Assembly: GCA_011045955.1 (NCBI GenBank)
Contig: DSBV01000125.1
Location: 1 to 64,000, forward strand
DNA: 64,000 nt
DNA from: Bacteroidales bacterium
GTDB lineage: Bacteria > Bacteroidota > Bacteroidia > Bacteroidales > Tenuifilaceae
Direction: 5' to 3'
Part shown: in pieces, positions 19,777-30,306 of the stretch
How positions within the stretch are numbered: position 1 is the stretch's first letter
Layout: each line of letters begins with the position of its first letter
Translations under genes and position numbers: made by a program
Notes under the pieces: model-generated
The model's database searches: none
What the model was told of the DNA's origin: nothing
What the model saw: only the letters and a program-made list of their open reading frames with translations

Positions 19777-21132
19777 TTAGCGGTAAGGCAACCCTTGAGG
19801 TGGATTAACCCTGCCAAAAACAAAATTGATTCCTACCCTCACATTGGCGTTGGTGAATGCCAGCGGGTCAATTACCGGGTACACATTATCGGCAACGACA
19901 AACAGCTGCAAAGGCCCTGGTTTAATTACAATTCCAACACCCAGGTTCGGTATAGATCTTTGGTAAATTGAAGCTGTTCCTACTAGTTGGAAGAAGCGGC
20001 CAATGCCCTGAGAAAAACCAAGTGTTATTGAGGGGTATAATCGTTTATTATAAAATGTTGCAAAGGTAAAGCCAAGGGTTGTCCTACGGGTTAAATCGTA
20101 GGTGGCCGAAAGGTTAAACTTAGGATTTAACCAAGTGGTATAGGAAACCGCTAAAGTATCGCGGGTAAAATCGTCCTCCATTTTCTGTAGTAGCGAGTCA
20201 ACGTTAACATCATTTCCTCTCAGGAAATCGCCAAGAATATCTAAACCTTCAAATGTGGTGGTTCCTTTAAGGGTATATGTTTGTATCTCATCCTTCCATT
20301 TTATAAATCCTATATCGGCGAACCCAAAGGATAGTTTCATCCTTTCATCGTACTTGTATGTTGCACCTCCACTAATGGCAAACCCCTTGTTCCCAAAACC
20401 AGTAAACCTATTGGCAACCCATTGGCCATCAACATCGTCAAAACTGATATCGCCTTCACTATTTTTGGGTATGCCCGAGGTACGGAGTTGTCCGTCGGCA
20501 GTAGCAGTATGAGCAAACATGGCAGTATCAATTTCAACCTGCATTACTTTAGGATTAAAATTGATATTGGCTAAACCTTGCAGTAAACTTACCCTTCCTG
20601 CAAAAGTCCATTGGGGTATATCTTTAAGGTATCCAATGGTGTACTCGTTGTAAACGCCAACATCCGTTTTAAGATTCGATAAATCCAAGGTTGAGCCAAC
20701 GAATTGTTTATTCCCATCAATGGCCAAACTAAAAAGGTCACGGGGATACTGGAGTGTAACTGTTGCGTTCTGACGTATGGCAAACCATGTAAAGGATGAT
20801 TTCCCTTTAACGCGTATATGAAAGATATCGACGTTTTCCCCAACATAGATTAAGTTCTTATCGTTCATATCGCCCAATAGGCTGTTAAGGTTAACGTACA
20901 TCGTATCGTTCCGATAGTTCAGGAAACTCTTTGGCTGGAAACCATTGCTTATGGCTTGACCAAATACGCTAAATCCCATGCTAAAGGTATGTTCAGGCAT
21001 TACCGTTGGGTTTACAAACGATGCCTGAAACACATTACGCATATATGGCAGGGTTACCTCGGGCTGGGCTTTTGCCAGTAGTGAGGTAAATAGAATGAAT
21101 GTGAAAAAAACATATCGTTTCATTGGAGTCAT
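19777..21132 (-). CDS. DUF5723-like outer membrane beta-barrel protein
   Basis: Signal peptide; FVNPTVMPEHTFSMGFSVFGQAISNGF; alternating beta-strand C-terminus. Confidence 0.65.
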   Translation of the reverse strand: MTPMKRYVFFTFILFTSLLAKAQPEVTLPYMRNVFQASFVNPTVMPEHTFSMGFSVFGQAISNGFQPKSFLNYRNDTMYVNLNSLLGDMNDKNLIYVGENVDIFHIRVKGKSSFTWFAIRQNATVTLQYPRDLFSLAIDGNKQFVGSTLDLSNLKTDVGVYNEYTIGYLKDIPQWTFAGRVSLLQGLANINFNPKVMQVEIDTAMFAHTATADGQLRTSGIPKNSEGDISFDDVDGQWVANRFTGFGNKGFAISGGATYKYDERMKLSFGFADIGFIKWKDEIQTYTLKGTTTFEGLDILGDFLRGNDVNVDSLLQKMEDDFTRDTLAVSYTTWLNPKFNLSATYDLTRRTTLGFTFATFYNKRLYPSITLGFSQGIGRFFQLVGTASIYQRSIPNLGVGIVIKPGPLQLFVVADNVYPVIDPLAFTNANVRVGINFVFGRVNPPQGLPYR

Positions 21133-21145
21133 ATATTACTGAATA

Positions 21146-22822
21146 CTAATTACCTAAATCCACATTGCCTTCAAACTCAACGCTAAACATTGTTTCAAGG
21201 GTGTTGGTTGATTCCACAACTACATTTTGGTGGGTGTTACCTCCAGTTTGCAGTCGGGCTTGAATAACCAGTTTGGTTGCGTTTTTCATTTGATCGTACC
21301 TGCTCTTGCTAATATCAATGTAAGCCCAGTGAGTTGTGGGTGTTAATGTTTTACCTGTGGTTTGATTAATTGCAGAGCTCTTAACCAGCATCAGTTCTGA
21401 ATCCTTGTCGTAAAGCTTGGTAAGTAATGTGTTGGCATCGTCCAGAAAGTATCCTTGAATATAGATATTAAAGGGAATACTATTGATGAACTTGAACTTC
21501 AACCTTATTTTAAGTGCATTGTCGTTTATTAGTTTTAAATCTTCTTCCAAATCGGGCAGTTCAACTTCTACGGTGTCGCTTATTACCAAGTTGTCAATCC
21601 ATCCGGCAAGGGGAAACTCAATCTCGTTTATCATTCTTAGGGTTGAAGTTTTGCGAACAAAGTAGTCGTGATTGGTAGTGGCATCACCTACGGTTACCGT
21701 TGGGCTTATTAAGATTTCATTGGGAGCAATTGCCAAAAAATCTTCAAGGTTTGAATTGTTATGGTCAACGTATTTTGAGTCAACCTCGGGTTGCTGTTGC
21801 TCTAACGAGGTTAAATATTTAATGTTGTTGGGCTGATTAAGGAGCAACGACCCGGTTGGTGGTTCTCCCTCATTCACAAGGCTAACCTGCTGTCCGGTGT
21901 TGGTGTTTGTGGCATCAAAGTTAACAATGCTTAATGCAAGTGGTATCCCAAATAAATTCTCAAAAGTTGTGGTAAGTTTTGGTTCCGAAAGGAAAATGTC
22001 GGTTTCAATCAATGAGTTAAAAGCATCGAGGGTTAAGTTGATGTCGTCCAAGTGAAATGTCTCATTTAGATTACCCAGTAAGTATTCAAAATCCAAGCCG
22101 GTTAGTGATATTTGAATATTGGCATCCTCCGTCACAGAAATTGGATTACCCTGCGAATGAATAGTCAATTCAACCTCTACTGTAAGAGTATTATATTGAG
22201 AGCCACTGGAAAGGTACAGGGAGTAACCTGTTAAATCCTTATTGTCAATAGTGAAGGTTCCGCCGGGAGGAGTAGTATTCATTTCAAAAACCAGAGGATT
22301 TCCTAATTGGTCGCGTATGGAATTGAACCGGATAGTTGCGCTAATGCTGTTCTGGAAATTATTGGTAACGACCATGTTAATATATCCTGCCGAAAACTTC
22401 ACATACTTTACTTCAGCGCCAGTAATGCTATTGTATGTTTCAGTGTAAACCTTTGTAATTGGACCTAAGGTTTGCCCTGGTGGCAGAGGAGCCCCCGGAA
22501 CTTCACCTGCCTCGAGCTGATATTGTTTGGTAAAGTTGAAGTCCGGTAGCGAATACCTTTCGGCTGCGCTAAACAAATCCATCGTATCCCTGAATGCTAT
22601 AAAAAACCGGCTATCGCCAGGTTTAGTAAATATTATTGTATTAGCATCCTCACGTTCAACTAAATCGTTAAACGTAATGGATGATTTAACCACCGGGACA
22701 ACCCATTTGGGTGAAATGGATTCAACCTTGATGTTATCGAACTGCGAAAAATCGTAACACCCCCCCAGCACAATTAAACCAATAATAAACATTGGTTTGA
22801 GAAGTAATTTCCTTGTTTTCAT
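21146..22822 (-). CDS. Large lipoprotein of unknown function
   Basis: Lipobox VLGGC; beta-rich; directly upstream of the DUF5723-like gene. Confidence 0.65.
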   Translation of the reverse strand: MKTRKLLLKPMFIIGLIVLGGCYDFSQFDNIKVESISPKWVVPVVKSSITFNDLVEREDANTIIFTKPGDSRFFIAFRDTMDLFSAAERYSLPDFNFTKQYQLEAGEVPGAPLPPGQTLGPITKVYTETYNSITGAEVKYVKFSAGYINMVVTNNFQNSISATIRFNSIRDQLGNPLVFEMNTTPPGGTFTIDNKDLTGYSLYLSSGSQYNTLTVEVELTIHSQGNPISVTEDANIQISLTGLDFEYLLGNLNETFHLDDINLTLDAFNSLIETDIFLSEPKLTTTFENLFGIPLALSIVNFDATNTNTGQQVSLVNEGEPPTGSLLLNQPNNIKYLTSLEQQQPEVDSKYVDHNNSNLEDFLAIAPNEILISPTVTVGDATTNHDYFVRKTSTLRMINEIEFPLAGWIDNLVISDTVEVELPDLEEDLKLINDNALKIRLKFKFINSIPFNIYIQGYFLDDANTLLTKLYDKDSELMLVKSSAINQTTGKTLTPTTHWAYIDISKSRYDQMKNATKLVIQARLQTGGNTHQNVVVESTNTLETMFSVEFEGNVDLGN

Positions 22823-23230
22823 CCGTAAAAAATATTTATATTCCTAATTAATGAGACGTTACTGTCTTGCTTTTAATAATTTTTACCGAGCGGATGAAAC
22901 ACCTTTAACTTGTTTATCTGTGTTTGGGCAAACCGCCTTACATTGGTGTTTCATAACCCTTTTTTAAAACTGTAATCAAAATTAAAAATCTTTAAAAATG
23001 AGTGTTCAAATTACGAATAATATTAATACGAGTCAATCCTTTCTAATCAAATTCAATGCATCACTGGGCGAAGAACTCATTTTCCCTGAATATAGTTAAG
23101 TATATTATTAGGACAAAATTCTATAAGTTGTGATCGGAATACAGGGTTTGTAAAAAATCAACGTTGAATCAAAATTCATCAAATCAGGGTACTTTTAGCT
23201 GAATGTAGGGCATTTCCTGTAGTACAGAAT

Positions 23231-23270
23231 ACAAAAAAGGAGGGAATATAATAATATCCCCTCCTTTTGT
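23231..23270 (-). terminator. Intrinsic terminator downstream of the SurA/PpiD-like gene
   Basis: Minus strand AAGGAGGGGATATTATTATATTCCCTCCTTTTTT. Confidence 0.7.
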
Positions 23271-23287
23271 AACTATAAATAAAGATT

Positions 23288-25393
23288 TTAGTAGAAATTA
23301 TACCTTTTATCAACTACGCCAGCATTGTTCTTTAAAGCTTCAAATACCTCGTAGTATGAACGGGATTGATACATGTTTGCAATCCTGAACTTTTCGGCAT
23401 TGGCATCGCCCTCCTCCTTAACCGATGAGGTAACAGTAAGCACAAATACACCATTATTACCCCTAACTGGCCCAGCAAGCTTACCTTCAGCCGATACTGA
23501 GGCAACTCCAATTACTGCAGGTTCAATACCAGCATAGGGTAGATTCAAAGAGCTGAACGCTACATTCTCAGCCTTCTCAACATTAGCACCAATTGCCTGA
23601 GCAACATCATAGATATCGGTTTTGCCGCTCATGGCTTTCTTAACCTTGTCCATAAGGAGTTCGGCCTTCTTTTCACGAATAACACGAACTTTAACATCGG
23701 CCGCAACCTGCTTGAGCGGAGCAATACCCTCTTCGCGGACAGCTGTAAGGGAGGCTACAACGTAATTGTCGCCAAACTGCATTACATCGGAAACATCGCC
23801 TTTTTTGGCACGGAAAGCCCAACGGATTAACTCACGGGGTTGCTCTAACCCGGCAATACTTCTATCGTTCTGCAGTAGATTGTTTGCAACGCGACGGGTG
23901 TACTTGTTCTGATCGGCTGCTGCTGCAAATTTCTCGTAGTCGCGGTTATTCCCTGCAAAAGCTGCAGCATTATTGTAAACCTGTGAAGTTGTGTAGGAGC
24001 TGGGGACAATTTTGCGTTCAAGGGTAGCAATTTGAACCTTCTTTTCCTTCTTGCCCTTATCAACAACCTGAAGTACGTGAAACCCAAACTGGGTTTCAAC
24101 AATCTTAATCTCACCCTTATTGCTGCTGAACGAAGCCTCATCGAACTCGGGAATCATCATACCACTGGGGAACCAACCTAAATCACCACCCTTGTCCTTT
24201 GAACCTGGATCGTCGGAATGTTTAGCTGCTAACTCTTCCCAACTACCACCACGTTTTAAAACGTTCATAATACTGTCGGCCTTAGCCTTAGCTTTAGCTT
24301 TTTCTTGCTCTTCAGCGAATTGACTTCTCAAACCAATCAGTATGTGGCGAGCCTTTACGCTATCGGGCATCATTTTTACATCAACCAACCTAGATGTTTT
24401 AAAGCTATCGCCATCGCGATAAACATCCATCACACTTCCAATTGAACTTGAAAAAGCCCATGCCCGAACATTCTCAGGTAATTCCGAAGCCTTATAGTAC
24501 TTAGAATCGAATTTTGTATCGGAATTCAGGGTAACATACTGTACGGGATCGGAAGCCGCAATAAAATCGGGCAAAGCCTTCTTGATCCATTCTTCTGCAT
24601 CGTTTACATCGCTTCCCGAGGGCAGAATGGGAAACACAACGTACTCAATATCGCGCGAAGCCGTTTGCTTGTAATCGTTCTGGTGCGATTTGTAGTATGC
24701 CTTAATATCGCTATTGGTAACCTTTACCAGCGAATCAGGTATTGATTGGTACGAGGCAACAGCATAATCAAAGTTGACCTTGCTGGTTCGGTCGTTTACA
24801 GCACGTTGGGTTTGAAGCGAGGTAACGCCTAAGCCCTTACGGACTAAAGTAAGGTATTTGTTGAATAAGCGATCTTTCTGTATTTCATTCTCAATGAATA
24901 ACCAGTAAGCTTTAGCTCTTGGGTCTCTATCCAAATTCTGAAGGAAGTTTGTAAGAAACGCTTTGTCTACCTCGCCGGTTTGAGGGTCGCCAAACTGTTG
25001 ACTGATAAATGGGTGTATGTTCCTTCCCTGAACCATGTCAAAAAGTTCGTCCTCATGAATCGTAAGCCCTAAACGCTTATATTCGGGTTGGAGAATATTA
25101 GCCCTAAGCAGATCCTGCCAAACCTGTTCACGGATTTGAAACATTTGCTGCTCGTTCAGCGATGATTGTTGCGATAAAAGCTTCTGTAAATTCTCATTAT
25201 CGCTAACCCTAGCCTGGTATTCCTCATAGGATATGGAACTACCAGCTATTTCAGCGATTTCCATATGTGTGCGGTTAAAGAACGCTCCACCCGATGTTAT
25301 GAAATCGCCAAGTATGAAGGCAAAAAGAGCCAATCCAATAACCACAGAAACCAACACGCCTGCACGGTTTCTAATTCTTTCAAGTGTTGCCAT
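23288..25393 (-). CDS. SurA N-terminal domain / PpiD-like peptidylprolyl isomerase
   Basis: N-terminal TM; parvulin motif VKARHILIG…GGSWEELAAKHSDDPGSKDKGGDLGWFPSGMMIPEFDEA. Confidence 0.9.
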   Translation of the reverse strand: MATLERIRNRAGVLVSVVIGLALFAFILGDFITSGGAFFNRTHMEIAEIAGSSISYEEYQARVSDNENLQKLLSQQSSLNEQQMFQIREQVWQDLLRANILQPEYKRLGLTIHEDELFDMVQGRNIHPFISQQFGDPQTGEVDKAFLTNFLQNLDRDPRAKAYWLFIENEIQKDRLFNKYLTLVRKGLGVTSLQTQRAVNDRTSKVNFDYAVASYQSIPDSLVKVTNSDIKAYYKSHQNDYKQTASRDIEYVVFPILPSGSDVNDAEEWIKKALPDFIAASDPVQYVTLNSDTKFDSKYYKASELPENVRAWAFSSSIGSVMDVYRDGDSFKTSRLVDVKMMPDSVKARHILIGLRSQFAEEQEKAKAKAKADSIMNVLKRGGSWEELAAKHSDDPGSKDKGGDLGWFPSGMMIPEFDEASFSSNKGEIKIVETQFGFHVLQVVDKGKKEKKVQIATLERKIVPSSYTTSQVYNNAAAFAGNNRDYEKFAAAADQNKYTRRVANNLLQNDRSIAGLEQPRELIRWAFRAKKGDVSDVMQFGDNYVVASLTAVREEGIAPLKQVAADVKVRVIREKKAELLMDKVKKAMSGKTDIYDVAQAIGANVEKAENVAFSSLNLPYAGIEPAVIGVASVSAEGKLAGPVRGNNGVFVLTVTSSVKEEGDANAEKFRIANMYQSRSYYEVFEALKNNAGVVDKRYNFY

Positions 25394-25511
25394 CTACAAG
25401 TATATTTTAAGGTACAATAATATTTTTCGAGCTACGAATATAGTAATTTTCAACAATAAGCAGTTTAACTGCTTGATAATTTTTTAACAACTGTTAAAAA
25501 CCAGCAGTAAC

Positions 25512-26765
25512 CTAATCAATAACCAAGCGAACCAGGTCGATACGCGTTTTATTCACTCTGAGGATTTTAAAGTCGAAGTTTTGGATTTTAACCGATTCAC
25601 CAGGCTTTGGTAGGCTCTGATAGTGATGGAGTATGAATCCGGCAATAGTCTCATACTCGTCCGATTCAGGAATGCCAAGCCCATAAGCCTCGTTAACATG
25701 CGATACCTCAACGCGTCCTGAAAGGATGTACTCCTTATCGGAAAGCTTTTTCTCAACCAGTTCATTTAAATCGTGTTCATCGTCAATTTCACCAAAAATT
25801 TCTTCAATGATATCCTCAATGGTGACCAACCCCGAAGTTCCTCCAAATTCGTCAACCACAATCGCTATACTTTTATGGGCTTTAATGAAGTGGGTTAGTA
25901 GTTCATTGGCCTTCATGGTTTCAGGGAAAAAATCAACATCAATAATACATTCCTTAATGGACTTGGGTTTAAGGAAAAGCGATTTAGAATTGACATACCC
26001 AATGATGTTGTCAATTGAACTGCGATATACGGGGATTCGAGAATACATAGTTTCAGCAAATATCTTTTTAAGTTGCTCAACCGTATCATCAACGTCAATT
26101 GCCTCAATATCGGTACGGGGAATCATGCAATCGCGAATCCGAACCTCTGAAAAATCGAGTGCTTTTTGAAAAAATTTCAGTTCCTGCTCTTCGCCACTAT
26201 TGTCGGCTGAGGTAGCCTGCTCCACAAGATGATCTAGGTCAATCTTACTGAATATTCGTTGCTCCTCGCCACTATTTATCTTCATCCTGAAAGCCAAACG
26301 AATTATCCAGTACGAAAACCATGAAACAAACTTGCTAACCGGATAGAATAGCACGTAAAAGATGTACATCGGTATGGCAAAAAAATTCAGCAAGGTATTG
26401 GCGTACTGACGGAAAATTGATTTTGGAACAAACTCACCAGTAAGCAGTACTACCATTGTTGCAATAAGGGTTTGGGCAAGCAAAAGCAAGGTGGGAAACC
26501 GATTTAACGGCCCAAGTAGTGGTGTTAAAACGTTTGCTGTTACAATACCATAAATTACCAAGGTGATGTTGTTGCCGACCAACATGGTGGCAATAAATTG
26601 CTCCTTGTTCCGGTAAAAGATATCGAGAATTCGAGAGGTTAAACGTCCATGCTTTCGTTCAAGCTCAAAGCGTAACTTGTTTGATGATAGGAAAGCTATC
26701 TCAATACCCGAAAAGAAAGCCGAAAACAATATAGCAACCGCTATTACCAGTAGCTGTGTTCCCAT
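25512..26765 (-). CDS. Hemolysin/CNNM-CorC family protein (CBS pair + CorC_HlyC)
   Basis: DUF21-like N-terminal TMs; RDCMIPRTDIEAID, IAIVVDEFGGTSGLVTIEDIIEEIFGEI. Confidence 0.9.
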   Translation of the reverse strand: MGTQLLVIAVAILFSAFFSGIEIAFLSSNKLRFELERKHGRLTSRILDIFYRNKEQFIATMLVGNNITLVIYGIVTANVLTPLLGPLNRFPTLLLLAQTLIATMVVLLTGEFVPKSIFRQYANTLLNFFAIPMYIFYVLFYPVSKFVSWFSYWIIRLAFRMKINSGEEQRIFSKIDLDHLVEQATSADNSGEEQELKFFQKALDFSEVRIRDCMIPRTDIEAIDVDDTVEQLKKIFAETMYSRIPVYRSSIDNIIGYVNSKSLFLKPKSIKECIIDVDFFPETMKANELLTHFIKAHKSIAIVVDEFGGTSGLVTIEDIIEEIFGEIDDEHDLNELVEKKLSDKEYILSGRVEVSHVNEAYGLGIPESDEYETIAGFILHHYQSLPKPGESVKIQNFDFKILRVNKTRIDLVRLVID

Positions 26766-26768
26766 TTT

Positions 26769-27017
26769 TTACTGTTGATTCTCCAATCTCTTCCGCCTAC
26801 TCCTTCGCAAGAAATACATTAGTAGAGCAACTACAGCCAAAACAAAAAACATGTAGCTGTTGTTGAATCCCTTGTTAGAGGTAGCCCATATCCCTATGCC
26901 CAAGCAAAACAGAGCAAGGGCAAGCCAGATTAACTCTAGGATAAATGCCAACTTATACATATAAAGGTGTGTATGGTTTACAAAAGGTAAAGGTACAAAA
27001 AAAGGATTGTATGTCAA
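26769..27017 (-). CDS. Small membrane protein, unknown
   Basis: Two hydrophobic segments ending in RRSRRKR; tightly between flanking co-directional genes. Start may be internal. Confidence 0.6.
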   Translation of the reverse strand: MTYNPFFVPLPFVNHTHLYMYKLAFILELIWLALALFCLGIGIWATSNKGFNNSYMFFVLAVVALLMYFLRRSRRKRLENQQ

Positions 27018-27053
27018 TACAACAACCCTTAAGCGCTTTAATCAAATTAAATA

Positions 27054-27626
27054 TTACTGGTCAACCTCAAACTCGCCATCGTAGGGCTCTTTAACTTCCC
27101 AGTTTTCAAAATTTTCATCGGCTATCATTCCCTTTCCATATATAATACCGCTAACGCTATTAATTTTAACATTAACGTTAGTATATATGATCCGTTTATT
27201 TTGATCCCAGTAAAGCTCTTCTGCGTAAAGCTGTTCGCCCTTCCTGTTTTTAGCTACCACGTTGTTCTTTGCCTGCCAAAGCGATTTCTTTTCATAGTAA
27301 ATGGCATAGTTTGCGGTAAGGCTCGACTCCTGCTTTAGCTCATTATCGTATGTGTAAACAGTTATTCCTTTAGGAAACTCGGTGTAGGGTTCATCGGCAA
27401 ACTGGTAATAAACTGTTTCGGGCGCAAATACCTTTAAAACCACTTTCCCCCCTTCAGTATATAACATCTCAGAGTTATATGCGGTAACGCCGGGTGTAGT
27501 TTTGATATCGGAAAGGTAAACTATTGCTTCAGGATCGCCTTTGCAAGAAACAAGAAATAAAGAAGTAGCCCCCACCAGAGTGAGGACTACCATATGCTTA
27601 CTTGTCGTTTTGCATAACTTAATCAT
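27054..27626 (-). CDS. lptC: LPS export ABC transporter periplasmic protein LptC
   Basis: Signal sequence with lipobox-like C; EMLYTEGGKVVLKVFAPE, FPKGITVYTYD…SSLTANYAIYYEKKSLWQAKNNVVAKNRKGEQLYAEELYWDQ. Confidence 0.85.
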   Translation of the reverse strand: MIKLCKTTSKHMVVLTLVGATSLFLVSCKGDPEAIVYLSDIKTTPGVTAYNSEMLYTEGGKVVLKVFAPETVYYQFADEPYTEFPKGITVYTYDNELKQESSLTANYAIYYEKKSLWQAKNNVVAKNRKGEQLYAEELYWDQNKRIIYTNVNVKINSVSGIIYGKGMIADENFENWEVKEPYDGEFEVDQ

Positions 27627-27628
27627 TT

Positions 27629-28966
27629 TTACTTTCTATCCCTTACAGTTGTACGCTCATTAATCCAGCATCCTACTGTGTATGAATCGCCTACCTTTAA
27701 ATCGTAAAAGAAGATATCCTCCTTTGAAGGATAATACTGGCTGTAGGTGTTGATCAAATTGTCCATGGCATCGGCAAGGTCAGGATCAACCTGCTTGGCC
27801 TTGATATACTTATCCACTGCAGCCCAGTAAACGGTCTTCTTTTCAAAATCGTTGCTGCCACAATTGCGTTCGCTGGCATATACATCGCCAATCAGTTTAT
27901 AGGCTTTACCCATGTTGGGATTTTCCTCAATGGCCTTTAAGGCAATTTTTCTGGCTTTGGATAAATTCTTAAGTTCAGTAAAAGTGAGCAGAGCAAGCTC
28001 ATAGTAAATATTGGCTCGTTTTTCAACAGCCGATTCAAGGTTAATGGCTTCGTTGTAGTATTTTTCTGCCTCCTTGGCATTCTTCGCTTCGTACTGGAGC
28101 CTTGCAATATCTAAAGCTAAATCGGCATTGGGCCCACCCTTAAATATTTGTACGCTGGCATTTAGGTATAGCGGGTGACTTGTGCACCTATTTGCCGACA
28201 TCAGTGAACGAATTTTTTTGCAAAGGTTCATATCCTCTGGGGTTGCCTTAAACCGGGGCTCAAAAAGAGCAATAATGTTATCGCAGTTTGCTACGCCCAT
28301 GCTTGCAAAAATGGCATCAATTCCATCCTTTGCCTGTTTAGCCTTATCGTCACTGGGGTTAGCTATGATTTGAGCATCAATATAATCGCTAACCTGTGAG
28401 TAAAGCTCTATTACTTGGTCGGCAGTCAACTTCTGGTTGTCGTACATGGTCTTGGTTAACGAAAAGTAAGTATAGAAAGTTGATGGGCTAGTTGCAGCCT
28501 TTTCAATGCTTATAGCCTCCTTGGCAATGGTAAAAGCCTCCTCGTAACGTTCCGGAGCGAGAGTAAATAGATCTTCAGCTTTCATGCCCAGAACAACACC
28601 TTTTTTATCAAAATGAGTAATACGGAGGTCGTAAAGCATCATTAATGAGTCCACAAGAACTTTCTTTTGAGCAGGATCCGCAACCTCCTCGTACCGCTTC
28701 TTTAAAAGCCTTGCACCTCTAATGTATGAATTTAAGCTAGCAGCAGGACAAATCTTAATAACATTCTGCCATGGCTTATAGGCATCCTTAAAGTTATTTT
28801 GCTTGTAGAATGTTTGATAAAGCGATAAGTTTTTTGCACATTCTTTACGGGTTTCCTCATCGGGCCCATACTTTGGATTCTCCAAGTACGACTGTGCAAT
28901 AACTGAAGTGCTTGCAGTAATAAGTAAAACACCTGCAAATAAACTAATGTAACTTTTGAACCTCAT
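27629..28966 (-). CDS. Exported TPR-repeat protein
   Basis: Signal peptide and helical repeats (AKEAEKYYNEAINLES, GKAYKLIGDVYAS). Confidence 0.75.
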   Translation of the reverse strand: MRFKSYISLFAGVLLITASTSVIAQSYLENPKYGPDEETRKECAKNLSLYQTFYKQNNFKDAYKPWQNVIKICPAASLNSYIRGARLLKKRYEEVADPAQKKVLVDSLMMLYDLRITHFDKKGVVLGMKAEDLFTLAPERYEEAFTIAKEAISIEKAATSPSTFYTYFSLTKTMYDNQKLTADQVIELYSQVSDYIDAQIIANPSDDKAKQAKDGIDAIFASMGVANCDNIIALFEPRFKATPEDMNLCKKIRSLMSANRCTSHPLYLNASVQIFKGGPNADLALDIARLQYEAKNAKEAEKYYNEAINLESAVEKRANIYYELALLTFTELKNLSKARKIALKAIEENPNMGKAYKLIGDVYASERNCGSNDFEKKTVYWAAVDKYIKAKQVDPDLADAMDNLINTYSQYYPSKEDIFFYDLKVGDSYTVGCWINERTTVRDRK

Positions 28967-28995
28967 GTCTTCTGGTTTTATTTCGACATTAAACT

Positions 28996-30306
28996 TTAAT
29001 TGTATTTCCGCTTAAAGAACCACGGGTAATCGTAGAATGTAAGGCTTAGATTCAGCGCCCCAAAGGTTTCCTTTATCAAGTAGTTTTCATCTGTTCCTCT
29101 CTTCCCAATTTCAAATGATAGATTAATCTTTGTTTTACCCTTTAACGGTAAACCTGCTCCAAATGTTATGCCAAATTCATTTATTTGCTTCCCACTTACC
29201 AGTAGGTTCGATTTATTAGCAAAAAATCCTGCCCTGTAGTTAACCTTTTTGAGATAACTCTTTAAATCCATTCTGTTGGGAGTGAACTCAACACCAAATC
29301 GTACTGACTCCATTTTAGCCATGGGAGTGTTTACGTTGAAAGGGGTGGTTTTTGACCAATCCTGAGTGAAGTATTCACCCATAATGGTTAATTTATCTTT
29401 ATAGGTAAATGCTAATCCTGCATTCACGCTCCATGGTAATTCCAGGCTCGATTCCCTATCGGGGTGGGGGTAAAGCGTGTCGATCAGGTTGCTTTCAAGT
29501 GTAGCAAACCATTTCTGAGTCATATTTAAGTTTTTCCCAAGCTGATAAGTTCCCCCAAGTGTAATATTTGTATTGTTTTCCTTGTCGAGCATAAGAGTAT
29601 ACTGCACACCAAAGTTAAAATTGATATCGCTTACCTGAAAACTGGAACGAATATACCCGTTGGTGTATGGATTGTAGCTAAGAGGAAATTCTATCTCGTT
29701 GTTGTAATCAAGGCTTCCAAAGTAGTGTAGCATATTAAACCCAACCGATAGGTTTTTTATAGGATTTACCCCCATTCCTACAAATGCCTGGTTTATACCT
29801 CCTCTGCCAGTATGGAAGTACTTTATCCTTCCAATGGTACTTAGGATGTAAGGATCTGTCTCGAAACGAAGTAACCTATACCCTACAAAGCTGTATGGTG
29901 TTATACCCGCAGCGAAACCAATTCGCTTAGTTATAGGGAAAGAGATTGCAATATGGTGAATGCCACCTGCGCTATTTCTCAATGTTTGTGGATTAAGATA
30001 CTGGTCATAACCTGTAAAACCGCTAGTGTTGGTCTCCAAGCCAAAATCGAACAGGAACGACATGCTATCCCTTAGGGTGTAGGAGGCAGGGTTGTTGAAG
30101 TTAATAATGGTCTCGCTCCTATAGGGTTGCGATATACCTCCCATTGAACGATTTTGAGTAAACCCGGGCTGACTCACTACTCCAATGCCATACCGTGAGT
30201 ATGGTGAATAGGTGTTGAGGCTCTGTGCTCCCATAAATTCAGATAGGCATAATAGCCCAGCCAAAATCAAAAAACGCGGAAATGCTAATCTATACATTGA
30301 ATTCAA
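28996..30306 (-). CDS. Outer membrane beta-barrel protein, unknown
   Basis: Signal peptide; YSPYSRYGIGVVSQPGFTQNRSMGG; beta-strand-rich; overlaps coaX by 17 bp. Confidence 0.7.
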   Translation of the reverse strand: MNSMYRLAFPRFLILAGLLCLSEFMGAQSLNTYSPYSRYGIGVVSQPGFTQNRSMGGISQPYRSETIINFNNPASYTLRDSMSFLFDFGLETNTSGFTGYDQYLNPQTLRNSAGGIHHIAISFPITKRIGFAAGITPYSFVGYRLLRFETDPYILSTIGRIKYFHTGRGGINQAFVGMGVNPIKNLSVGFNMLHYFGSLDYNNEIEFPLSYNPYTNGYIRSSFQVSDINFNFGVQYTLMLDKENNTNITLGGTYQLGKNLNMTQKWFATLESNLIDTLYPHPDRESSLELPWSVNAGLAFTYKDKLTIMGEYFTQDWSKTTPFNVNTPMAKMESVRFGVEFTPNRMDLKSYLKKVNYRAGFFANKSNLLVSGKQINEFGITFGAGLPLKGKTKINLSFEIGKRGTDENYLIKETFGALNLSLTFYDYPWFFKRKYN

